64,000 bases of DNA, taken from Littorina saxatilis. Lineage: Eukaryota; Mollusca; Gastropoda; Littorinimorpha; Littorinidae. Shown here piece by piece: positions 57,923-64,000 of this stretch. A program made the translations under genes and the position numbers. Location of the stretch: contig NC_090254.1 in assembly GCF_037325665.1 (NCBI RefSeq), positions 18,527,134 to 18,591,133 on the forward strand, read 5' to 3'. Numbering within the stretch: position 1 is the first letter of the stretch; the number at the start of each line of letters is the position of its first letter. Below the pieces are notes generated by a model that saw only the letters and a program-made list of their open reading frames with translations, ran no database searches and was not told where the DNA came from.

Positions 57923-59860
57923 CAAATTCTCATCAGGCAATCACGGCTGACACCAAACACAAAACAGGTGGGAGAGACATAATTCAATTTACTCACCTTC
58001 CTTGCATTGTGAGACTGGCCATATGAATCTGCTGAAATAGTTCCTGCACATATTTAATCAAATATTCATCTTAATAACGTGTTAATATCGCTTGTTCTAG
58101 CAAATCAGACTTGACAGTTTTCTGAAGGCTTGCACAATTTAAGAGCTTGCCTGTCCCCAATCATTACAATAAGAAACAACATCTAGTATGCAAGTATTTT
58201 CAGGGTATGAAGGTTTTAATATAATGTCGGTTCTTCTGGGGGCATGGAGAAACACCTTACACAAAGTAGAACATACACAACAAATTTCAAACAATTGAGG
58301 TCACACCATAGTTTTACCCACAAACAAACAACAGCAATACAATAAACAGTCTGCAAACGCCTACATGCTGTCTACACTAGGTATAAAGAAACAAAGAAGC
58401 ACATGAAGACGGGCTTTGTCAAGTAGACCATTATAGCGAATGAGCAACAGCTGATGATCCAGACCACCAAATTGACATGATTTCCCCTTATTCAGTTTGT
58501 GATTGTAGTCATATTGACGATGCATGACTTCAATTTTTCTAAGTAAGTCTCTTGGTGCGTTTACGGATACATTCATTGTCACAATTACGACATGCTAATG
58601 TCTAACCTGGGTAAACTTCAATTCATGACTTTTTTTTAACTGGCATAGACATTATGAGCATACCAGAATTATTTTCCTGTTAGACTGTCTTCTTCTTTTT
58701 CTTCTTCTGCGTTCGATATTCATGGCTGTCATATCGTCAGGTCAATGGCTGCCATGAAGTCTGCATAAACCAATTAAATAAATAATTAAGGAAAAAAAAC
58801 ACCCTTACATCATAATAAATCAGAACCATCAAAACCACCCCCCACCCATCCAATAAAACCTGCATACAAAAACACTTCAAAATAAAAAAATGAAAACATT
58901 TAATTCCACTTCAAAAATATAAAAGTTGTTATGCTTTATTTTCATTATCTCTTTACACACACAAAAATTGCTGTGCAAATCTTTTTACAAAAATCAATGC
59001 CCGAGACACCAGTAACCTGTTTATGTTGTTGACCTTGTAACTTTTCACAGAGGCTGTTCAAAAAACCGTTTCCCTGGAATCTGCACTATGATAACCATGA
59101 ATAATACCGTAGGGAAAATATTACATCACCAAGACCTAAAAAATAACACCAACCGATACTCACCCTTATTTCACCCACTATGCCAACCCAAAGACTGGAA
59201 AATAATAATCAAATACAGAATGAACAAAAATGCTTGATTTCATTTCTTCAATGATAAGTTGAAAATCTTCATTCTTCATAATAATGTTATTGACATAATG
59301 TGTAATTGCCACAATTTACAGAGTTTTATGAAAAAATGATGCGATAAAAATCAAAGGGAAAACATTTGTTCATATACTGATACCTTATTTACCTTGTGGC
59401 TTGTGTGCCCCAGGTTTAGGAGCTGCTCAAACGTCCATTGCTTCTCAGTCTGCAAGAAATTAAGCGATGGCCTGAAGGAGAATGGGAAAAAAATCCTTTG
59501 TCAGCACCCTGTGTATGTGTGTGGGTGGGTGTTTTAGATAAATAGGCAGGGTGGGGGGTGTGTGGGTGTGTGCAATAGGTACCACGCCTAATGCAGTCTG
59601 CAAAACAAATGCAACACTTATACAGAGCTTTTATGATACAAAACTTCAAATAAGAAACACATTACAATCAAATGAAAGCTGAGCCTGTCATTGCAAAATA
59701 AGAAGGAATATATACAACAATCCAGTGGCATGTATGTAAAATATTGTTCCTTCAGAAAGATGGCTCTGACAGCAGAAACAATTTAACTTGAAGTTTGAGT
59801 AAAAAATTATTTCTCTACATTTAGCGGCCCTTATATGTGTTCGAATTGTGCACTTCATGT
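57923..59860. other. No recognisable gene
   Basis: AT-rich non-coding sequence. A short SINE-tail-like 'tcttcttctgcgttc' occurs near 58700. Confidence 0.35.
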
Positions 59861-60185
59861 AACAAACACCAAAATTGGCAGAGACAGGCAGTTTTATGTA
59901 TTTATCAAACTCTGATACAGGGCCATCGTGAAAAATTAGTTTAAAGGTGTTTTTTAATACAATTTCAAAATGGCCGCCACATGTAATTTAGCAAAATTAT
60001 TAATTTATGTTCAGTTGATGCTACAAGCACCAAATTTGGCAGGGAGGTACAGTTTTATGTACTTGTCAAGGTCTGATACAGGGCCACCAAAATAAATTTG
60101 TTTAAAAGATTATTTTAATGCAATGTTCAAAATGGCTGCCACAAAAAAAAGTCTAAAATTGTAGATTTGCGTTCATGTAGTGCAA

Positions 60186-60432
60186 CAACCCTCAAAATTG
60201 GCAGAGATGCACAGTTTTCTGAACTTATTAAGTTCTGATACAGAGCCACTTAAAATATGAATATTTGTTGGTTATTTAAAGCAAAATTTCAAAATGACTA
60301 CCACGGGAATACATGCAAACGCACATGCTGGAACGTAACTGAAGGAACACAAGAAGTTTAGAGCAATGTACATAGCTTGATTTACCTAGTGTTGGGGGTT
60401 GTTAGCAGATGCACACACACAGTTGCAGAGGG
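60186..60432 (-). repeat. Element Z left inverted repeat
   Basis: Reverse complement of 63018-63260, including the non-coding version of the gene's last ~14 codons and stop. A few differences by eye. Confidence 0.9.
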
Positions 60433-60469
60433 CCTCTCTTTGCCCTTGCCAAACAAATTCAGTGGAGGC

Positions 60470-63064
60470 ATCCTGATTTGTATGGAGAAAGCAGAATGAC
60501 CATCGTTTTGGGAGGACTTCACACCGAAATGGCTTTTTTGAAGGCCCTTGGAAGTCTCCTGCGTGACAGTGGCTGAACAGACGTCCGTGTACAGGTTGGT
60601 GTGACTACAGTTGGTACTGCAGACTCCTTGTCAGCTGCTCATGTCACCAAGACTCGGCATGCTCATCAGCTTACAGTATGTGCCCTCTACCAACTGATGA
60701 ATGCTGCCTATGAGCAATATCGTCTCTCATGCCAAGCTCTTGGGGAGAAGATCATGCCTGTGGATGAGTGGAAAGTCGTCATGACGGAGAACAGTCCAAC
60801 GTTTCACTTCTGGACTTTGATCATGCAATTAGAAGTTCTTGTGCTTGCTTTTCTGTCTTCCGTGAGAAGTGGTGACTTCATGTTGTATCAGCAGTACATC
60901 GCAAAAATGGTGCCAGTGTTCTTTGCATTAGACCAGCATAACTATGCAAGGTGGATGTCTGTGCATGTGAATGACATGAAAAAAATCAGTGCCATTGAGT
61001 CTGTTAGCCGTGAATTCCAACAAGGCCACTTTGTCCTGCAAAAGACTGGAAGGCCATTTTCAAGACTGGCACTGGATCATGCACATGAACAGAATAATGC
61101 GATTGTGAAAGGTGATGGTGGGGCCGTTGGCTTGACAGGTAATCCAGTTGCTTTGGGACGGTGGATGGTCAGTGGCCCTGAAGTTGCACGCGTCATCCAG
61201 GAATTTTAACGGACCCTTAGCCCTCCTGAGAAAGACTCGGAGAAACTTGGCCATCATGAGCAAAGCTTGGCCTTCCAAGTGGATTTTGCTGACAACGTCA
61301 CAAAAATCATTGATGTCATAAAGGAGGCGGGAAACCCTTTTGCTGAGCGAACATGCGATTTCCTCACTCTTCAGAGCACTGAGATCATCAGTGCTGCGAC
61401 GCATGAGGCCATGAAATCCATGTTGACGACCGGGATGCAGCAGTACACATCATTTGTGGAAGATAGTCTCAAGACAAAGACCAAGAAATTATCTGACCCT
61501 ATCAAGCGCAACAACATGGTCCGTATTGCTTGCACAAAGCGGAAGAAGAAAGGCACTGGAACTTGCAAACTTTCCATCCTTAAAAAGAACAACAGTCTCT
61601 TTTCAAGGCTCTATATTGCATGCCTCCTTTGTCGCTGCCCTACACGCCACCAGGCGTGAAAGGCAGTAAGTAAGTAATATTGCATGCCAGACCCGCCCAG
61701 GAGGACTCGACGACTTCTTCCAGCATGAAAATCACAGTACCCCTCCATCACTTTCCTCTGAAGGACAAATAAGGCCGGGATTGAAATCACGCCTGATGGA
61801 ATGCCTGGAGCAATTGTCACCGCCTGAAGCAGTGCGTTCTGATGCAGATGTTCTGATTTTGGATGGCGCTGCAATCGTGCACATGATTCGGCCTGGGGCA
61901 GCAAAGACATTTTGTGCATATGCAGAGGATGTGTTTTTGCCGCACATCACCCTCTTGCTGCAAACAGTTTCCCGCCTGGATGTGATATGGGATATGTACA
62001 GGACAGACAGCCTGAAGAAGACTGCAAGGGAGGTGAGGGGCAAGGGAAAGAGAAAGCGTGTCACACCAACAGGCGCCATACCACCCAACTGGCACACATT
62101 CCTCAGGGTAGATGACAACAAAACGGAGCTCTTTAAGTACCTGGCACAGTGTCTCCTGCGAATTCCCACTGAGAAGACCATTGTCACCACCCAGGGTTCT
62201 ATTGCCATTTCCAATGTCCCTGTTGAGCTTAGTGCACTGTCTCCTTGCACCCATGAGGAAGCCGACAGTAGGATAATGACACACCTAGTGGATGCAGCAA
62301 AGGACAGCAAACACATCTTGCCTCGCACCACCGACACAGATGTTGTTGTCCTCGCCGTCGCCTCTGCATCACGCTATCCTGACCACGAAATTTGGGTGGC
62401 GATGGGTGTTGGCAAAGACTTCCGGCACATTCCTGCTCACCTTATTGCCAGGAACCTTGGTCCCACCAGATCATCCTGCCTTTCTCTTTTCCACAGTTTT
62501 ACTGGGTGCGACACTGTGTCATTTTTCAATGGCATCAGTAAGAAGAAGGCTTGGGAGGTGTGGAGTGTGTTCGATGATGTGACTGAAACTTTCCTTCGGC
62601 TGTCAACGCCTCCGTGTACCTTGACACCTGATGACAGAGCTGTGTTGGAGAGGTTTGTTGTGCTCCTCTACGACAAAGCTAGTAACTGCCTGGATGTCAA
62701 CAGCGCCAGAAGACATCTCTTCATCAAGAAAACCAGGCAGATTGAAAACATTCCACCAACAAGCGATGCTCTGCTACAGCATATCAAAAGGGCAGTCTAT
62801 CAAGGCAGCTACATTTGGGGCCAGGCAGAAAATCCCACACCTGCATTGCCTAATCCCTCTGAATGGGGTTGGAAAAACAATGACGGAGAGTGGCAACCCC
62901 TTTGGACCATCAGCCCTGAAGCATCTACAGCATGCCGCGAGCTTCTCAAGTGTGCCTGCAAGAAGTCATGCAGAACCCAACGCTGCAAATGCTGCAAAGC
63001 CGGACTACGGTGTACTGCCCTCTGCAACTGTGTGTGTGCATCTGCTAACAACCCCCAACACTAG
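60470..63064 (+). pseudogene. XPG/FEN1-like nuclease-transposase protein with cysteine-rich tail
   Basis: One gene with three blocks. Block 1 (about 60500-61210) reads GGLHTEMAFLKALGSLLRDS, VGTADSLSAAHVTKTRHAHQ, FALDQHNYARWMSVHVNDMK, DHAHEQNNAIVKGDGG and RWMVSGPEVARVIQEF. Block 2 (about 61850-62560) is a FEN1/XPG-like core: LILDGAAIVHMI, HEEADSRIMTH, TDTDVVVLAVA and FTGCDTVSFFNGISKKKAW, matching the acidic residues and the GxDY-helix-two-turn-helix entry of FEN1. Block 3 is a tail CACKKSCRTQRCKCCKAG...CTALCNCVC (about 62950-63050). The frame has a TGA at 60574 where Trp is expected, a TAA at 61207, and a 64-bp insertion at 61625-61688; the last 427 codons are open. I remember this protein type as abundant but uncharacterised in cnidarians, molluscs and fish. 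It may be the XPG-bearing branch of Academ transposons; unverified. Confidence 0.65.
61625..61688 (+). mobile_element. 64-bp SINE-tail insertion in the element Z gene
   Basis: ATATTGCATGCC occurs at 61613-61624 and again at 61677-61688, a 12-bp target-site duplication. Between them is 'gtcgctgccctacacgccac' with a (GTAA)n end, like the 3' tail of a SINE or LINE. The coding frame matches the family again directly after the second copy (TRPGGLDDFF). Confidence 0.75.
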
Positions 63065-63260
63065 GTAAATCAAGCTACATTGCTCTAAACTTCTTGTGTT
63101 CCTTCAGTTACGTTCCAGCATGTGCGTTTGCATGTATTCCCGTGGTTGTCATTTTGAAATTATGCTTTAAATAACCAACAAATATTCATATTTTAAGTGG
63201 CTCTGTATCAGAACTTAATAAGTTCAGAAAACTGTGCATCTCTGCCAATTTTGAGGGTTG
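63018..63260 (+). repeat. Element Z right inverted repeat
   Basis: Starts within the last codons of the nuclease gene and continues for ~195 bp past the stop. It contains CCAACACTAG and TTTTAAGTGGCTCTGTATCA. Confidence 0.9.
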
Positions 63261-63264
63261 GCAT

Positions 63265-63860
63265 ATGCAGTTTTTTTTCCCTGCTGAATGTTGCCAGGGT
63301 GCACAAACTGAGAAAGCATTCCCGATTTTCCACAATGTTCTACTTCTTTAGAGTCTTTTGCACAACATGATTTATAACTGCCAGTGTACGTCTAATTCAT
63401 GATGCCTACCTGACAGCTGGGTCAAAAGTTACGTTCGAGAAAATACTCGAACTAAGTTCCAAACAACTCGAAGAGCAGACATGTAACATGTGGGATTTTG
63501 GCAAGCGGAAACGACGTAGATCTAATGTCATTCAAGGGTATCGTAATGTGGGAATATCAAGGCCAGTTTTTGACTGGTTTTGAACTGAAGTTGGGCTCCG
63601 AATGGAAATAAACACTTCCTCCAGCTGCGCGACCCATTGATAACAACAGTTGGAACTGGTAGGAAGATGAACAGGTCTTGTGAACTGGCTACACACTGTT
63701 ACGGTTCAAGTATAAGTTCAAAGTAAACACTCAACTGAGGTGGCAGGTAATGGCGGACTTGACTTCCTTCATAACCAAATATCACTCTTCTGACAAAAAA
63801 CGCAAATGCTATGTTAAACCGGAAAATACGTAAACCGGAAAAGGAAGCGCATCAAAACCA
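63265..63860. other. No recognisable gene; promoter-like end
   Basis: Non-coding. The last ~60 bp contain repeated ACCGGAA (ETS-like) motifs before the ATG at 63863. Confidence 0.35.
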
Positions 63861-63870
63861 AAATGGCAGC
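63810..63870 (+). promoter_or_regulatory. ETS/YY1-like promoter patch
   Basis: Two ACCGGAAAA motifs (about 63819 and 63835), a GGAAGCGC and AAAATGGC at the presumed start. This combination is common at TATA-less animal promoters. Inference from motifs only. Confidence 0.3.
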
Positions 63871-63926
63871 CCCCATGAAATCCGAAAGGTCAAGCAAACA
63901 AGTCGTGAATACAATGGACGTTCTAT
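63863..63926 (+). CDS. Possible first coding exon of a host gene
   Basis: ATG in good context (ACCAAAATGGC, which also matches a YY1-type initiator) encodes MAAPMKSERSSKQVVNTMDV plus a few residues, up to a consensus donor GTGAGT at 63927. The ETS-like ACCGGAA sites just upstream fit a housekeeping promoter. The rest of the gene would lie beyond the window, so the product is unknown. Confidence 0.35.
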
Positions 63927-64000
63927 GTGAGTGACAGTAGAGTTTGCTGAGTTTGTGTAAAACATTGGAAAGATCGTCTGCTAGAATCAGAAATAGGTCG

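Larger units (their letters stand above)
59865..63260 (+). mobile_element. Element Z: nuclease-encoding DNA transposon
   Basis: 247-bp inverted repeats (60186-60432 and 63018-63260) flank a single plus-strand gene. To the left lie two further diverged copies (about 59868-59977 and 60020-60139) of a ~150-bp module with CTGATACAGGGCCA and CAAAATGGCCGCCA; the innermost module is inside the inverted repeat. The right repeat includes the last codons of the gene, so the left one is an inverted copy of the gene's 3' end joined to the middle of the coding region. The 5' half of the gene is therefore missing. Confidence 0.7.

Noticed and set aside
61732-62337. Minus-strand frames of 155-201 residues
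   Set aside because: Antisense to the nuclease gene of element Z.

Overview
The window is eukaryotic, intron-containing, AT-rich intergenic DNA dominated by mobile elements. It most likely comes from a mollusc, probably a marine gastropod. That placement rests on the tRNA-derived SINE families, the long (GT)n and (TC)n tracts, and several dispersed repeats (about 75-545, 1895-2220, 22805-22990) that I remember from gastropod genomes; it was not tested. I see no host gene I can name. The only host-like coding signals are a possible first exon at 63863-63926 and two candidate internal exons (48024-48219 plus, 50416-50473 minus).

0-9 kb: microsatellites, a tRNA-Ser-like SINE (2907-3255), a 24-bp satellite (4470-4945), a ~60-bp satellite (6050-6590), and two ~435-bp MITE copies facing each other (6750-7184 and 8314-8746). 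8.9-16.5 kb: a 5'-truncated LINE with an RNase H domain, cut in two by a very young Ty3/gypsy-class LTR element on the minus strand (9900-16139; 540-bp LTRs with 2 differences by eye; CACTG target-site duplication). That element places its integrase ahead of reverse transcriptase, as in Gmr1-type elements.

22.9-42.5 kb: one large nested structure. A minus-strand CACTA/EnSpm-like transposase gene has its N-terminal part at 42186-42518 and its remainder at 22992-25680. About 16.5 kb lies between: element X (25686-32804, 717-bp inverted arms), which contains a fossil of an XPG/FEN1-like nuclease element, followed directly by element Y (32802-42185, 241-bp inverted arms), which carries a spliced RecQ-type helicase gene (plus strand) and an N-terminal piece of a transposase-like gene (minus strand). 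A ~790-bp repeat rich in TCAAGGTCA-type nuclear-receptor half-sites is inserted in the CACTA gene (24633-25424) and again in a helicase intron (38185-38928).

42.5-59.8 kb: three copies of a 3'-GAA-tailed SINE, a MITE family with CRE-like TGACGTCA sites (three copies, one of them in helicase intron 1), a Crypton/DUF3504-type tyrosine recombinase (46612-47394), several hairpin MITEs, a Tc1 element (51028-52550) and a near-perfect 176-bp palindrome (57747-57922).

59.8-63.3 kb: element Z, a second and much better preserved copy of the nuclease-encoding element. Its protein combines a central transposase-like region, an XPG/FEN1-like nuclease core and a cysteine-rich tail. Y (helicase plus N-terminal fragment), Z (nuclease half) and the fossil inside X together look like parts of one or two related families of large DNA transposons that carry helicase and nuclease enzymes, perhaps Academ-like. 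This is the most interesting system in the window.
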